Shown: positions 36,939 to 46,692, counted from the first letter of the stretch. The stretch is DNA of 64,000 nucleotides from Roseburia sp. (GCA_026168605.1 JAPFDX010000001.1:124001-188000); one strand, 5' to 3'. Translations and numbers: made by a program. The notes: generated from the letters alone by a model not told the origin.

Positions 36939-37894
36939 CAAATCTGGATGATTTTCTGGCGGAAGCGCGCAGCGTTGCCATCGGGGGGCATATCCATCCC
37001 GACGGCGACTGCGTGGGCTCCTGCCTTGCAACCTACAATTACATCAAAACCTATTACCCGCAGATCGAGGCGGCGGTCTACCTGGAGCCGATCCCGAATA
37101 TCTTTCAGTTTATGGCGCGCGCGGAGGAGATCACTTCAGATTGCAGTGCGGATAAGGAATATGACCTCTTTATCGCGCAGGACTGCGGCGATCCGGGAAG
37201 GCTTGGCGAAGCGGCGCGCTACTGCAACAGCGCAAAGCGGACGGTCTGCATTGACCACCATGTGAGCAATACCGGATTTGCCGACGAGGATTACATTTTC
37301 CCGCACGCGAGTTCCACGAGCGAGCTGGTGTACGATCTGCTCCCGAAGGAGCGCATCACAAAGGAGATCGCGGAGTGCCTCTACACCGGAATGGTGCATG
37401 ACACCGGAGTGTTCCAGTATTCCTGCACCTCCCGGAAAACGATGGAGGCGGCGGGCAGGCTGATGGAGCTCGGCATCAACTATCCGAAGATCGTGGATGA
37501 GACATATTTCACAAAGACCTACAACCAGAACCGCATCACGGGGCTGGCGCTGATGAAAAGTGAACTCCATCTGGACGGAAAGCTGATCTCCAGCGTGATC
37601 ACGGCGGAGGAGATGCGCGCTTACGATGTCCTGCCGAAGCATCTGGAAGGGATCGTCGCGCAGTTAAGGAGCACGAAGGACGTCGAGGTCGCGGTCTTTT
37701 TGTACCAGACCGGGGAGGACGGCTACAAGGTGAGCCTGCGCTCTGCGGAGACGGTTGACGTGGCAAAGATTGCCGTTTCCTATGGCGGGGGCGGTCATGT
37801 GCGCGCCGCGGGCTGCTCGGTGCAAGGGGATCCCGCGCAGGTGATCGCAGAGATCAAAGAGCAGGTTTTAGCACAGATCAGAGAGAAAGAGTAA
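36935..37894 (+). CDS. nrnA: DHH-family phosphoesterase (NrnA-like nanoRNase)
   Basis: A 319-residue protein of the DHH/DHHA1 class. Motifs are GGHIHPDGDCVGS, AQDCGDPGRLG and CIDHHVSNTGFADEDY for the metal site, and GGGGHVRAAGCSV for DHHA1. NrnA degrades two-to-five-base RNAs and 3',5'-pADP. It follows rbfA with an ATGA overlap, its normal place in Firmicute infB operons. Confidence 0.92.
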   Translation: MTNLDDFLAEARSVAIGGHIHPDGDCVGSCLATYNYIKTYYPQIEAAVYLEPIPNIFQFMARAEEITSDCSADKEYDLFIAQDCGDPGRLGEAARYCNSAKRTVCIDHHVSNTGFADEDYIFPHASSTSELVYDLLPKERITKEIAECLYTGMVHDTGVFQYSCTSRKTMEAAGRLMELGINYPKIVDETYFTKTYNQNRITGLALMKSELHLDGKLISSVITAEEMRAYDVLPKHLEGIVAQLRSTKDVEVAVFLYQTGEDGYKVSLRSAETVDVAKIAVSYGGGGHVRAAGCSVQGDPAQVIAEIKEQVLAQIREKE

Positions 37895-37901
37895 ACAAAA
37901 G

Positions 37902-38813
37902 ATGCCAAGTGGAATTATCAATGTATACAAGGAAAAAGGTTACACCTCCTTTGACGTGGTCGCAAAGCTTCGCGGAATACTTAAGACAAAGAAAATCGGA
38001 CACACAGGGACACTTGACCCGGATGCAGAGGGCGTGTTGCCTGTGTGTCTTGGCAAAGCGACGAAGGTCTGCGATCTGCTGACAGACAAGGACAAGGAGT
38101 ACGAGACGGTCATGCTGCTCGGGACGGTGACGGACACGCAGGACATATCGGGAGAGATCTTAGAGCAGCGTGAGGTTACGGTCACGGAAGAACAGGTGCG
38201 CGCGGCGGTGATGAGCTTTGTGGGGGATTACAACCAGATCCCTCCGATGTATTCCGCCTTAAAGGTCGGAGGGAAAAAGCTGTGCGATCTGGCGCGGTCC
38301 GGGGTTACGGTGGAGCGCGCGGCAAGGCAGGTGAGGATCCATTCCATCACGATCCGGTCGGTGGAACTTCCGCGTGTTGCGATGCGTGTGGAGTGCTCCA
38401 AGGGCACATACATCCGCACGCTGTGTCAGGACATCGGCGAGAAGCTGGGCTGCGGCGCGTGCATGGAAGAGCTGCTGCGGACGCGCGTGGCAGATTTCCG
38501 TGTGGCGGACGCGCTACGGCTTTCGGAGATTGAGCGCCTCGCGGTGCAGGAGGCGGGGGCAGAGCGCTTTTCGTTTCTGAGAGACACGGACTCCGTCTTT
38601 TTACAGTACGAAAAGGCGGTGGTGCAAAAGCAGTTTGACAAACTTTTGTACAATGGCAACCGCATACGCCCGGAGATGTTCGCAGACTATGCGCCCGCGT
38701 GGGAGAAAAATCCGGTGCGCGTGTACGACGCGGACGGACATTTTATCGGAATCTACGAATTTCAGGCAGGACAGAACGACTATAAACCATTGAAGGTGTT
38801 TATGGAATTATGA
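37902..38813 (+). CDS. truB: tRNA pseudouridine-55 synthase
   Basis: A 303-residue enzyme. The catalytic aspartate lies in GHTGTLDPDAEGVLPV. Further motifs are ALKVGGKKLCDLAR and CSKGTYIRTLCQDIG. It makes pseudouridine 55 in the T loop of tRNAs. It overlaps ribF by four bases. Confidence 0.96.
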   Translation: MPSGIINVYKEKGYTSFDVVAKLRGILKTKKIGHTGTLDPDAEGVLPVCLGKATKVCDLLTDKDKEYETVMLLGTVTDTQDISGEILEQREVTVTEEQVRAAVMSFVGDYNQIPPMYSALKVGGKKLCDLARSGVTVERAARQVRIHSITIRSVELPRVAMRVECSKGTYIRTLCQDIGEKLGCGACMEELLRTRVADFRVADALRLSEIERLAVQEAGAERFSFLRDTDSVFLQYEKAVVQKQFDKLLYNGNRIRPEMFADYAPAWEKNPVRVYDADGHFIGIYEFQAGQNDYKPLKVFMEL

Positions 38814-39730
38814 AATATATCAGAAATACGACAGACTTTTATATAGAAGAAAACACGGTGCTTTCCCTCGGAAAATTTGACGGGATCCACAGAGGGCACG
38901 AGCTTTTGCTGGAGCACATGGCAGAAAAAAAGAAGGCGGGGCTTTCGGCGGCGATCTTCACCTTTGACATTCCGCCAAAGAGAAATGCCGGGCAGACGGC
39001 GGCAAAGGTACTTACGACAAATGATGAAAAGGTGCACATTTTTGAGCGTCTCGGCGTGGACTATCTCGTGGAGTGCCCGTTCACGCAGGAGATCATGTGC
39101 ATGGAGGCGGAGGATTTTATCGAGAAGATCGTGCGCCAGCTCCATGTGAAATGCATGGTGGTCGGCAAGGATTTTCATTTCGGGCACAACAGGCGGGGCG
39201 ACTACCGGATGCTGCTTTCGTATGAGGAGCAGTACGGCTACGAGGTGATCGTCGTCGAGAAGATGAAAGAGGATGCGCGCGACATCAGCAGTACGTTTGT
39301 GCGGGAGGAGATCGCGCGTGGAAATATCGAAAAAGCCAATCACCTGCTCGGCTACCGCTATTTTGTGACGGGGGTGGTCAGACACGGCAACCAGCTCGGC
39401 AGGACGATTGGCATACCGACGATGAACCAGTTTCCGCCGGAGGAAAAGCTGCTCCCGCCAAACGGCGTCTATGTGACGGAGGTCTCCATTGACGGAGAGA
39501 GATACAGAGGGATTACGAACGTTGGCTGCAAGCCGACGGTCGGCGCGGGAAATCCGGTCGGCGTGGAGACGCATCTGCTGGACTTTTCGGGAGATATGTA
39601 TGATAAGCCGGTGACGGTAGAGTTTCTGGCAAAGATACGGGAAGAACGGAAGTTTGGTACGATCGGCGAGTTAAAGAGCCAGATGCAGAGAGATCTTGCG
39701 TATGGAAGGACCTTCTTTTGTGAAAAGTGA
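38810..39730 (+). CDS. ribF: Bifunctional riboflavin kinase / FAD synthetase
   Basis: A 306-residue protein. The N-terminal FMN adenylyltransferase domain has LGKFDGIHRGHE and ISSTFVREEIARGN. The C-terminal flavokinase domain has GRTIGIPTMNQ and PPNGVYVTEV. It converts riboflavin to FMN and FAD. It is the last gene of the rimP operon. No clear terminator is seen in the 130 bases that follow. Confidence 0.96.
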   Translation: MKYIRNTTDFYIEENTVLSLGKFDGIHRGHELLLEHMAEKKKAGLSAAIFTFDIPPKRNAGQTAAKVLTTNDEKVHIFERLGVDYLVECPFTQEIMCMEAEDFIEKIVRQLHVKCMVVGKDFHFGHNRRGDYRMLLSYEEQYGYEVIVVEKMKEDARDISSTFVREEIARGNIEKANHLLGYRYFVTGVVRHGNQLGRTIGIPTMNQFPPEEKLLPPNGVYVTEVSIDGERYRGITNVGCKPTVGAGNPVGVETHLLDFSGDMYDKPVTVEFLAKIREERKFGTIGELKSQMQRDLAYGRTFFCEK

Positions 39731-39791
39731 TAAAACGGTGCAGGCATATCATTTGCAGAATGAAATGTTACACAATTATTACAAAAATATG

Positions 39792-39820
39792 TTGACACCG
39801 TAAAATGTGCTTGTTATACT
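39792..39820 (+). promoter_or_regulatory. Sigma-A promoter of the NlpC/P60 gene
   Basis: Consensus TTGACA (39792-39797) and TATACT (39815-39820) with a 17-base spacer. Confidence 0.8.
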
Positions 39821-39863
39821 GGAACACGGAGCGAAAGAACGGAAAAGATTCTTAGGAGGTCTT

Positions 39864-41015
39864 ATGAAGGCAAGAATGATAAGAGTGGCAGGTCTGCTCT
39901 TTGCCGGCACGATGGCATTTACAGTTGTATATATGAATCCGGACAGAGGGGAGAAGACGGCTGTGACGGGCGGCAGCGTCCGCGCGGGTGTCTCTTCCGA
40001 GCTGTATGCGGATATGGAGGCTTATACAGACCGTATGACCCTCGCATCGGGAGCGACGAGCGCGGTCACGGCATATTTAAGCAGTGCAGGAGACGCTGTT
40101 GTGGCACAGGTTGAGGAGACGGATACCGTGATGACGGCGTCGGCGCAGGAGCAGACAGCCCAGGCGCAGACGTCGGCATACGGATATACCAATATCGGAG
40201 TTGCGTCGGTGGACGGAAATCTGAACGTCAGGGAGACTCCTTCGACAGAGGGAAAGCTGGTCGGCAAGATGCCGAACAACGCAGGCTGTGAGATCCTGTC
40301 GGTGGAGGGCGAGTGGACGAAGATCAAGTCCGGCGAGGTGGAGGGATTTGTCAAGTCCGAATACCTTTTGAGCGGCGAGGCTGCGGTTGCACGCGCCGAG
40401 CAGGTGAAGCAGACGGTGGCGACCGTCACGACGACGACGCTTTATGTGAGAGAGCAGCCGAACACCGAGTGTACCATCATCACCTCCATGCCGATGGGCG
40501 AGGAGCTTGAGGTTGTCGAGACACTCGACGGCTGGGTGAAGGTCAATGTCGACAGCGACGAGGGATATGTTTCTTCTGATTATGTGAATATTTCCACAGA
40601 GCTGCCGAAGGCGATGACCATGACGGAGGTGCGTTACGGTCAGGGCGTGTCGGACGTGCGCGTATCTCTGGTACAGTACGCGACACAGTTTGTCGGAAAT
40701 CCTTATGTCTGGGGCGGCACAAGCCTGACAAGAGGTGCAGACTGTTCCGGCTTTGTGCTGAGCGTCTATGCCAACTATGGAATTTCCCTGCCACATTCCT
40801 CCCGTGCGCAGGCGAACTGCGGCGCGAAGATTTCCGCATCCGAGGCGAAGCCGGGAGATCTGTTTTTCTACGGCAACGGCAGCGGGATCAACCACGTGGC
40901 AATCTATATCGGAGGAGGACAGGTTGTGCACGCAAGCTCACCGCGTACCGGCATCAAGATTTCCGGCGCTTACTACCGCACACCGGTGAAGGTGGTGCGC
41001 ATCATCAATGAGTAG
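39864..41015 (+). CDS. Secreted SH3b-NlpC/P60 peptidoglycan hydrolase
   Basis: The start is ATG 39864, with AGGAGG upstream, giving 383 residues. An N-terminal membrane segment (IRVAGLLFAGTMAFTVVYM) serves as signal or anchor. Two bacterial SH3 domains follow (DGNLNVRETPSTEGKLVGKM and TLYVREQPNTECTIITSM). The C-terminal NlpC/P60 domain has the catalytic Cys in GADCSGFVLSVYANYG, His in INHVAIYIGGG and a third polar residue in VVHASS. Such enzymes cut stem-peptide bonds in the wall, typically the D-Glu to diamino acid bond. Confidence 0.92.
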   Translation: MKARMIRVAGLLFAGTMAFTVVYMNPDRGEKTAVTGGSVRAGVSSELYADMEAYTDRMTLASGATSAVTAYLSSAGDAVVAQVEETDTVMTASAQEQTAQAQTSAYGYTNIGVASVDGNLNVRETPSTEGKLVGKMPNNAGCEILSVEGEWTKIKSGEVEGFVKSEYLLSGEAAVARAEQVKQTVATVTTTTLYVREQPNTECTIITSMPMGEELEVVETLDGWVKVNVDSDEGYVSSDYVNISTELPKAMTMTEVRYGQGVSDVRVSLVQYATQFVGNPYVWGGTSLTRGADCSGFVLSVYANYGISLPHSSRAQANCGAKISASEAKPGDLFFYGNGSGINHVAIYIGGGQVVHASSPRTGIKISGAYYRTPVKVVRIINE

Positions 41016-41036
41016 CATAAAATATCAATTTAGTCA

Positions 41037-41065
41037 TTTACAAGAGGGATTCTCTGTGTTACAAT
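41037..41065 (+). promoter_or_regulatory. Sigma-A promoter of rpsO
   Basis: TTTACA (41037-41042) and TACAAT (41060-41065) with a 17-base spacer, about 125 bases upstream of rpsO. Confidence 0.65.
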
Positions 41066-41066
41066 G

Positions 41067-41165
41067 GCTAAGTATGAGTTTAGCCCATATTCGGTAACTG
41101 GACACTCCGACCTTTACTGAATATCGCAGGGCGATGGGCGGATTGCCCGGAGACGTCGCAGACGT
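41067..41165 (+). promoter_or_regulatory. Structured leader of rpsO, possible S15 autoregulatory site
   Basis: Three stems can be drawn: GGCTAA/TTAGCC, then ATATTCGGTAA paired with TTACTGAATAT, then GGGC/GCCC nested in GCGA/TCGC. S15 is known to repress its own mRNA through diverse leader structures. Its action here is inference. Confidence 0.45.
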
Positions 41166-41197
41166 TATCTGAGAATAAGAAGAAGGAGGATCATCAC

Positions 41198-41464
41198 ATG
41201 ATCGCAAAGGACAAGAAGCAGAGCATTATCGCAGAGTATGGAAGAACAGCAAACGACACAGGTTCGCCGGAGGTACAGGTTGCACTTTTGACAGCACGTA
41301 TCGAGGAGCTTACCGCTCACTTAAAGGAGAACCCGAACGACCACCACTCCAGAAGAGGATTGCTTAAGATGGTTGGTCAGAGACGTGGTCTGCTGGCTTA
41401 CTTAAAGAAAGTGGATATCGAGAGATACCGTTCTTTAATCGAGCGTTTAGGTCTGAGAAAATAA
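41198..41464 (+). CDS. rpsO: 30S ribosomal protein S15
   Basis: An 88-residue S15 with the usual features [39 protein letters not shown] and [10 protein letters not shown]. It binds 16S rRNA early in 30S assembly. GGAGGATC precedes the ATG. It is followed by a terminator and pnp, the usual order. Confidence 0.98.
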   Translation: MIAKDKKQSIIAEYGRTANDTGSPEVQVALLTARIEELTAHLKENPNDHHSRRGLLKMVGQRRGLLAYLKKVDIERYRSLIERLGLRK

Positions 41465-41473
41465 TAGTCCAAA

Positions 41474-41530
41474 AGACGGGTACAGATGCCCGTCTGAAAA
41501 TAGAGCGGAGTAATACCCGCTCTATTTTTT
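41474..41530 (+). terminator. Two hairpins ending rpsO
   Basis: AGACGGG/CCCGTCT is followed by a stronger stem TAGAGCGG/CCGCTCTA with T6. The second is the likely terminator; some transcripts may continue into pnp. Confidence 0.8.
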
Positions 41531-41566
41531 CAATAGCCAGGGAGTGATTCCCAAAGGAGAATAGAT

Positions 41567-43660
41567 ATGTACAAAAGTTTTTCAATGGAACTTGGAGGCA
41601 GAACCCTGACCGTCGATATCGGCAGAGTCTGTGCACAGGCAAATGGTGCCGCATTATTAAAATATGGTGAGACCACTGTATTGTCCACGGTCACAGCATC
41701 GGACAAACCGAGGGATGGCATTGATTTCTTCCCGTTAAGCGTTGAGTTTGAGGAGAAGATGTATGCAGTCGGCAAGATTCCGGGTGGGTTTAATAAGAGA
41801 GAGGGAAAGGCGTCGGAGAATGCCATCCTCACCTCCCGTGTGATCGACCGTCCGATGAGACCGTTGTTTCCGAAGGACTACCGGAATGATGTCACGATCA
41901 ACAACATGGTGATGTCCGTGGATCCGTCCTGCCGTCCGGAGATCGTCGGCATGATCGGTTCTGCGCTCGTGACCACGATTTCTGATATTCCGTTTGCGGG
42001 ACCGTGCGCGACGACCCAGATGGGTATGGTGGACGGCGAGTTTATCGTGAACCCGTCCCAGAAGGAGTGGGATCACGGTGATCTGCAGCTCACCGTTGCA
42101 TCCACGGCGGAGAAGGTGATCATGATCGAGGCGGGAGCGAATGAAATCCCGGAGGCGAAGATGATCGAGGCGATCTACAAGTGCCACGACATCAACCAGA
42201 CTATCATTGCATTTATCAACCGGATCTGTGCGGAGGTCGGCAAGCCGAAGCATGAGTACACGAGCTGCGCGATCCCGGAGGAGATGTTTGCGGCGATCAG
42301 AGAGATCGTGACTCCGGAGCAGATGGAAGAGGCTGTCTTTACCGATGAGAAGCAGAAGAGAGAAGAGAATATCCGTGAGATCACGGCGAAGTTAGAGGAG
42401 GCGTTTGCGGACAACGAGGAGTGGCTTGCCGTGCTCGGCGAGGCTGTTTACCAGTACCAGAAGAAGACTGTCCGCAAAATGATCTTAAAAGACCACAAGC
42501 GTCCGGACGGTCGTGCGATCAACCAGATCCGTCCGCTGGCTGCCGAGGTGGATCTGATCCCGAGAGTACATGGTTCCGCAATGTTTACGCGCGGACAGAC
42601 ACAGATCTGCGACGTTGTGACACTGGCTCCGCTCTCTGAGGTTCAGAAGATCGACGGGCTGGATGAGAATATCACGACAAAGAGATACTTACACCAGTAC
42701 AACTTCCCGTCCTACTCCGTGGGCGAGACGAAAGTTTCCCGCGGACCGGGACGCCGTGAGATCGGTCATGGTGCGCTTGCGGAGAAGGCGCTGATGGCAG
42801 TGCTTCCTTCCGAGGAGGAGTTCCCGTACGCAATCCGTGCGGTGTCCGAGACGTTCGAGTCCAACGGTTCCACCTCCATGGCGTCCACCTGCGCATCCTG
42901 CATGGCGCTGATGGCGGCAGGTGTTCCGATCAAGGCTATGGTTGCAGGTATCTCCTGCGGTCTTGTGACCGGAGACACCGATGACGATTACATCGTACTG
43001 ACAGATATCCAGGGACTTGAGGATTTCTTCGGGGATATGGATTTCAAGGTAACCGGTACACATAAGGGTATCACCGCGATCCAGATGGATATCAAGATCC
43101 ACGGTCTGACAAGACCGATCGTGGAGGAGGCGATCGCGCGCACGAGAGAGGCGAGACTTTACATTATGGACGAGGTGATGTCAAAGGCGATCGCAGAGCC
43201 GAGGAAAGAAGTCGGACCATATGCGCCGAAGATCATCCAGATCCAGATTGATCCGGCAAAGATCGGTGATGTGGTTGGTCAGAGAGGCAAGACGATCAAT
43301 GAGATTATTGACCGCACCGGCGTGAAGATCGACATCACAGACGACGGTTCTGTTTCTGTCTGCGGAACGGACGCGGCGATGATGGATAAGGCGGTTGAGA
43401 TGATTCGCATGATCACGACCGATTTCGAGGAGGGACAGATCTTTGTCGGAACGGTTGTCAGCATCAAGGAGTTCGGCGCATTCTTAGAGTTTGCACCGGG
43501 TAAGGAGGGTATGGTCCACATCTCCAAGATCGCGAAGGAGAGAATTAACCGTGTGGAGGACGTCCTCACACTGGGAGATAAGGTAAAGGTTGTCTGCTTG
43601 GGCAAGGACAAGATGGGAAGGATCAGTTTCTCCATCAAGGATGTGCCGGCGGAGGCATAA
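41567..43660 (+). CDS. pnp: Polynucleotide phosphorylase
   Basis: A 697-residue exoribonuclease. Two RNase PH domains are separated by a helical domain. The second holds the phosphate-binding region (SNGSTSMASTCASCMALMAAG) in two recognisable parts, SNGSTSMAS and CMALMAAGVP. A KH domain (IGDVVGQRGKTINEI) and an S1 domain (VKEFGAFLEFAPGKEGMVHIS in related form: IKEFGAFLEF, KEGMVHISKI) end the protein. It degrades RNA phosphorolytically from the 3' end. Confidence 0.98.
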   Translation: MYKSFSMELGGRTLTVDIGRVCAQANGAALLKYGETTVLSTVTASDKPRDGIDFFPLSVEFEEKMYAVGKIPGGFNKREGKASENAILTSRVIDRPMRPLFPKDYRNDVTINNMVMSVDPSCRPEIVGMIGSALVTTISDIPFAGPCATTQMGMVDGEFIVNPSQKEWDHGDLQLTVASTAEKVIMIEAGANEIPEAKMIEAIYKCHDINQTIIAFINRICAEVGKPKHEYTSCAIPEEMFAAIREIVTPEQMEEAVFTDEKQKREENIREITAKLEEAFADNEEWLAVLGEAVYQYQKKTVRKMILKDHKRPDGRAINQIRPLAAEVDLIPRVHGSAMFTRGQTQICDVVTLAPLSEVQKIDGLDENITTKRYLHQYNFPSYSVGETKVSRGPGRREIGHGALAEKALMAVLPSEEEFPYAIRAVSETFESNGSTSMASTCASCMALMAAGVPIKAMVAGISCGLVTGDTDDDYIVLTDIQGLEDFFGDMDFKVTGTHKGITAIQMDIKIHGLTRPIVEEAIARTREARLYIMDEVMSKAIAEPRKEVGPYAPKIIQIQIDPAKIGDVVGQRGKTINEIIDRTGVKIDITDDGSVSVCGTDAAMMDKAVEMIRMITTDFEEGQIFVGTVVSIKEFGAFLEFAPGKEGMVHISKIAKERINRVEDVLTLGDKVKVVCLGKDKMGRISFSIKDVPAEA

Positions 43661-43680
43661 ATATTTTTCCATAAGACAAA

Positions 43681-43722
43681 AGAAGCGTTTTCTGCCGCCC
43701 ATGTGGCAGAAAACGCTTCTTT
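43681..43722 (+). terminator. Terminator of pnp
   Basis: AGAAGCGTTTTCTGCC and its exact complement form a 16-pair stem with an 8-base loop, followed by TTTA. Confidence 0.85.
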
Positions 43723-43861
43723 ACTTTATCGGAAATTTTCTGGTAACCGCCGGTTGACAGATTGTAAGCCGCCGTTTGGTAGTATGCAACCGGAAAAAGG
43801 GATACTTTTTGTATAGCGGACGGCAGAACGCCGCCGACATCATAAAATGGAGGGAAAAGGT

Positions 43862-44836
43862 ATGATCTTGGCAGACAAGATAATCAGACTAAGGAAAAAG
43901 AACGGATGGTCGCAGGAGGAGCTCGCGGAAAAAATGAAAGTATCCCGTCAGGCTGTCTCCAAGTGGGAGGGCGCGCAGACGATACCGGAGCTGGAAAAAG
44001 TTTTGATGCTGGCAAGTCTCTTTGGAGTGACGACCGATTACCTGCTCAGGGATGAGATGGAGGACGAAGAATTTGCGGAGGAAAACAGCGGTGCGTCTGT
44101 GCGGCGCGTCACGCTTGCGCAGGCGAATGCTTTTCTGGAATGGAGGGAATCCGCGTCGGTACAGATCGCGGTTGGAACCTTTCTCTGTATCGTGGCGGGA
44201 CTTCCCCTTATCCTTTTGTATGCGGCGGCGGAGGTTCCAGCCAGTGGCATATCTGAAAATATGGCGGGCAGAGTCGGTCTGACCGCGCTGCTGATGCTCG
44301 TTGCGGTAGCCGTCGCCCTGTTTCTTTTCTGCGAATTTAAAAATGCACCGTTTGATTTCATCGGGAAGGAGCCGTTTGAGACGGAATACGGTGTGACGGG
44401 AATGGTGAGGGAGCGGCAGAAGGCTTATCAGGGTACTTATGTCAGATATAGAGTTGCGGGCACCTGTATCTCCATTCTTGCGCCTGTTCCGCTGCTCATC
44501 GGAGCATTTTCGGAGAATGATCTTTTTGCGGCGCTTATGTTCGCGGCAACGGTGCTTCTTGCCGGAGCAGGCGTGGCAGTCCTCATCATTTCGGGGGTGC
44601 GCCAGGCGGGGATGCAGAAGCTTCTGGCGGAGGGCACATCCGGTTTGCAGGAAAACAGAAGGAGGCACATCCGGCAGTCTGTTGCGGCAGTTTACTGGCT
44701 GATGGTGGCGGCCGTCTATTTTGGATGGAGTTTTTGGACGAACGACTGGGGAAATACATGGGTTCTGTGGGTGGTTGCGGGTATCCTGTTTGTGGCGGTG
44801 ATGGGATTGTGCAGTCTGTTGCAGGAGAAAAAATAG
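43862..44836 (+). CDS. XRE-family regulator with membrane-spanning C-terminus
   Basis: The start is ATG 43862, eight bases after GGAGGG, giving 324 residues; an in-frame ATG at 43847 overlaps that site. Residues 1-65 are a helix-turn-helix (WSQEELAEKMKVSRQAVSKWE). From about residue 95 six hydrophobic segments follow in pairs, making a membrane domain. This architecture is frequent in Lachnospiraceae and suggests a membrane-tethered DNA-binding protein. The ligand and targets are unknown, and no adjacent partner gene is seen on this strand. Confidence 0.82.
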   Translation: MILADKIIRLRKKNGWSQEELAEKMKVSRQAVSKWEGAQTIPELEKVLMLASLFGVTTDYLLRDEMEDEEFAEENSGASVRRVTLAQANAFLEWRESASVQIAVGTFLCIVAGLPLILLYAAAEVPASGISENMAGRVGLTALLMLVAVAVALFLFCEFKNAPFDFIGKEPFETEYGVTGMVRERQKAYQGTYVRYRVAGTCISILAPVPLLIGAFSENDLFAALMFAATVLLAGAGVAVLIISGVRQAGMQKLLAEGTSGLQENRRRHIRQSVAAVYWLMVAAVYFGWSFWTNDWGNTWVLWVVAGILFVAVMGLCSLLQEKK

Positions 44837-44885
44837 AAAAAAACACAAAAACAGACTAAAAAAGACAAAAAAAGAGCTAAAAGTG

Positions 44886-44912
44886 TTGAAATTTTAGGGG
44901 GGGTGGTATAAT
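44886..44912 (+). promoter_or_regulatory. Possible promoter of the chemotaxis receptor
   Basis: TTGAAA (44886-44891) and TATAAT (44907-44912), but with a short 15-base spacer. No clear sigma-28 site was found. Confidence 0.35.
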
Positions 44913-44947
44913 AGTGCCAAAGTAATTGGAGTCAAAGGAGAATGAAA

Positions 44948-46633
44948 ATGAAAGAGAGATTGGAACGGCTGCATCTGAAGGAGCGGTTAAAGTCTGGTTA
45001 CCGGACTGTCATTCAGATGATGTTTTTTTCCGGAATTTTGTCGCTCATTGTGACGGGACTGCTCTTCGCGAGTATGTCCTATCTGGTTCAAAAGGTTCAG
45101 CGCGCCGATACGGCGGTGAAGGTATGCAGGATCGATGTGAACATCGCGGCGAGAAGTATCCGCGAGATGGCGCTGAATCCGGATAAGTCCAGCTATGCAG
45201 GTTACAGGGAACTGGTTGGCACAAAGATGGAGGAGATCGGCACGGAGCTTGAGGTGCTGGAGCAGACCGGGGTCGTGGAGGACGAGCTTTACCAGAGCTA
45301 TGAGCAGGCGCTGACCGACTGGGGAACGATCGGCTATGAGATCATGGATGATATCGAGGCGGGCAGGGATGCGGAGGCTCTGGACAGGATCCTGACCGAG
45401 TGTGTGCCGGCTCTGGATCATCTGATCGCGATTGCGAACGAGCTGGATGATTATACGGATCAGCGGACAGCAAATGCAGTTGCATTTACGACATGGATGG
45501 CAGTGATCGGTATTATCGGCGTGATCGCATTTATTGTCATCGCAGTGATCCTCTCGATACGGGTGAGCAGCGTGATCATCACTTCCATCACGAAGCCGCT
45601 GGGCGAGATCAAGAATGTGGCGGAGGAGCTTGCGGCAGGCAATCTTCACAGCAATGTGGACTATCGTTCAGAGGATGAGATCGGTATTCTGGCGCACAGC
45701 CTGCGCAAGTCGATCCGTACCTTAAGCTCTTACGTGGACGATATTGACCGTGCGATGCGCGAATTTTCTTCCGGCAATTTCGACGTGCAGCCGGAGGTGG
45801 AGTGGAAAGGTGATTTCATCGGAATCTTAAATTCGTTTATGATGTTTGAGGAGAGCATGGCGGACACGATCAAGGGTGTCCGCGAAGCGAGCAGACAGGT
45901 GTCCGGAGGCTCGGAACAGGTCGCTGCAAGCGCGCAGGATCTGGCGTCGGGAGCAACCGATCAGGCGGCGGTTGTGGAGCAGTTGACCGCGACGATCGCA
46001 AGTGTGGCAGACCGTGTTTCACGCAATGCAGAGCACGTTGCTGAGATCAGCAGTACCATCGAGACGGTCGGCGGCAAGATCCTCGACGGAAACGACAAGA
46101 TGCACGAGATGGCACAGTCGATGCATGAGATCAACGAGTCCTCCAAGGAGATCGGAAAGATCATCGCGACGATCAATGAGATCGCAGCACAGACAAATCT
46201 GCTGGCTTTAAACGCTTCGATCGAGGCGGCGAGAGCGGGAGAGGCAGGCAAGGGCTTTGCGGTTGTTGCGGATCAGGTAACGGTGCTTGCGGCACAGAGT
46301 GCGAGCGCGGCGAAGGAGTCGGCAGATCTGATCGGCACATCGGTGAAAGCGGTCGAGAAGGGAATGCAGATCGCGGAGCAGACGGCGGAGCAGCTTGAGG
46401 ATATCGCCGATAACTCCAAGGTGATCGTATCGGAAGTGAATGAGATCGCGGAAACGCTCAAGGCGCAGACGACGGCGATCTGGCAGATCAATGAGGGCGT
46501 CGATCACATCAATGAGGTTGTACAGAGCAATTCTGCAGCTTCGGAGGAGTGTGCGGCTGCCAGCGAGGAGATGAGCAGCGAGGCGCTCAGTCTGGAGGAA
46601 CTGATCGGCAGATTTAAAATTTCAGAATCTTAA
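44948..46633 (+). CDS. Methyl-accepting chemotaxis protein
   Basis: The start is ATG 44948, seven bases after AAAGGAG; ATG 44942 is too close. It gives 561 residues. A first membrane helix spans about 21-44. A four-helix ligand-binding domain lies outside (about 45-178), and a second helix spans about 179-202. HAMP follows (ITKPLGEIKNVAEELAAGN). The signalling tip is intact: INEIAAQTNLLALNASIEAA and RAGEAGKGFAVVADQV. The sensor is of the 4HB type, so it may bind amino acids or small organic acids. There is no C-terminal CheR-docking pentapeptide. It is a lone gene here, with no che genes beside it. Confidence 0.93.
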   Translation: MKERLERLHLKERLKSGYRTVIQMMFFSGILSLIVTGLLFASMSYLVQKVQRADTAVKVCRIDVNIAARSIREMALNPDKSSYAGYRELVGTKMEEIGTELEVLEQTGVVEDELYQSYEQALTDWGTIGYEIMDDIEAGRDAEALDRILTECVPALDHLIAIANELDDYTDQRTANAVAFTTWMAVIGIIGVIAFIVIAVILSIRVSSVIITSITKPLGEIKNVAEELAAGNLHSNVDYRSEDEIGILAHSLRKSIRTLSSYVDDIDRAMREFSSGNFDVQPEVEWKGDFIGILNSFMMFEESMADTIKGVREASRQVSGGSEQVAASAQDLASGATDQAAVVEQLTATIASVADRVSRNAEHVAEISSTIETVGGKILDGNDKMHEMAQSMHEINESSKEIGKIIATINEIAAQTNLLALNASIEAARAGEAGKGFAVVADQVTVLAAQSASAAKESADLIGTSVKAVEKGMQIAEQTAEQLEDIADNSKVIVSEVNEIAETLKAQTTAIWQINEGVDHINEVVQSNSAASEECAAASEEMSSEALSLEELIGRFKISES

Positions 46634-46640
46634 GTAGATC

Positions 46641-46692
46641 AAAAATACCTTTTCTATGACTTTGCATAAGTTATAAGAAAAGGTATTTTTTT
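46641..46692 (+). terminator. Terminator of the chemotaxis receptor, abutting the subtilase start
   Basis: AAAAATACCTTTTCT pairs perfectly with AGAAAAGGTATTTTT across 20 bases. The T-tract ends exactly where the ATG at 46693 begins, and the only Shine-Dalgarno-like bases (AAAAGG) for that gene lie in the right arm. Confidence 0.8.

Noticed and set aside
43889-44848. Minus-strand frame of 319 codons opposite the XRE membrane regulator
   Set aside because: The plus-strand protein has a clear helix-turn-helix, membrane segments and a ribosome site; the reverse product has none.
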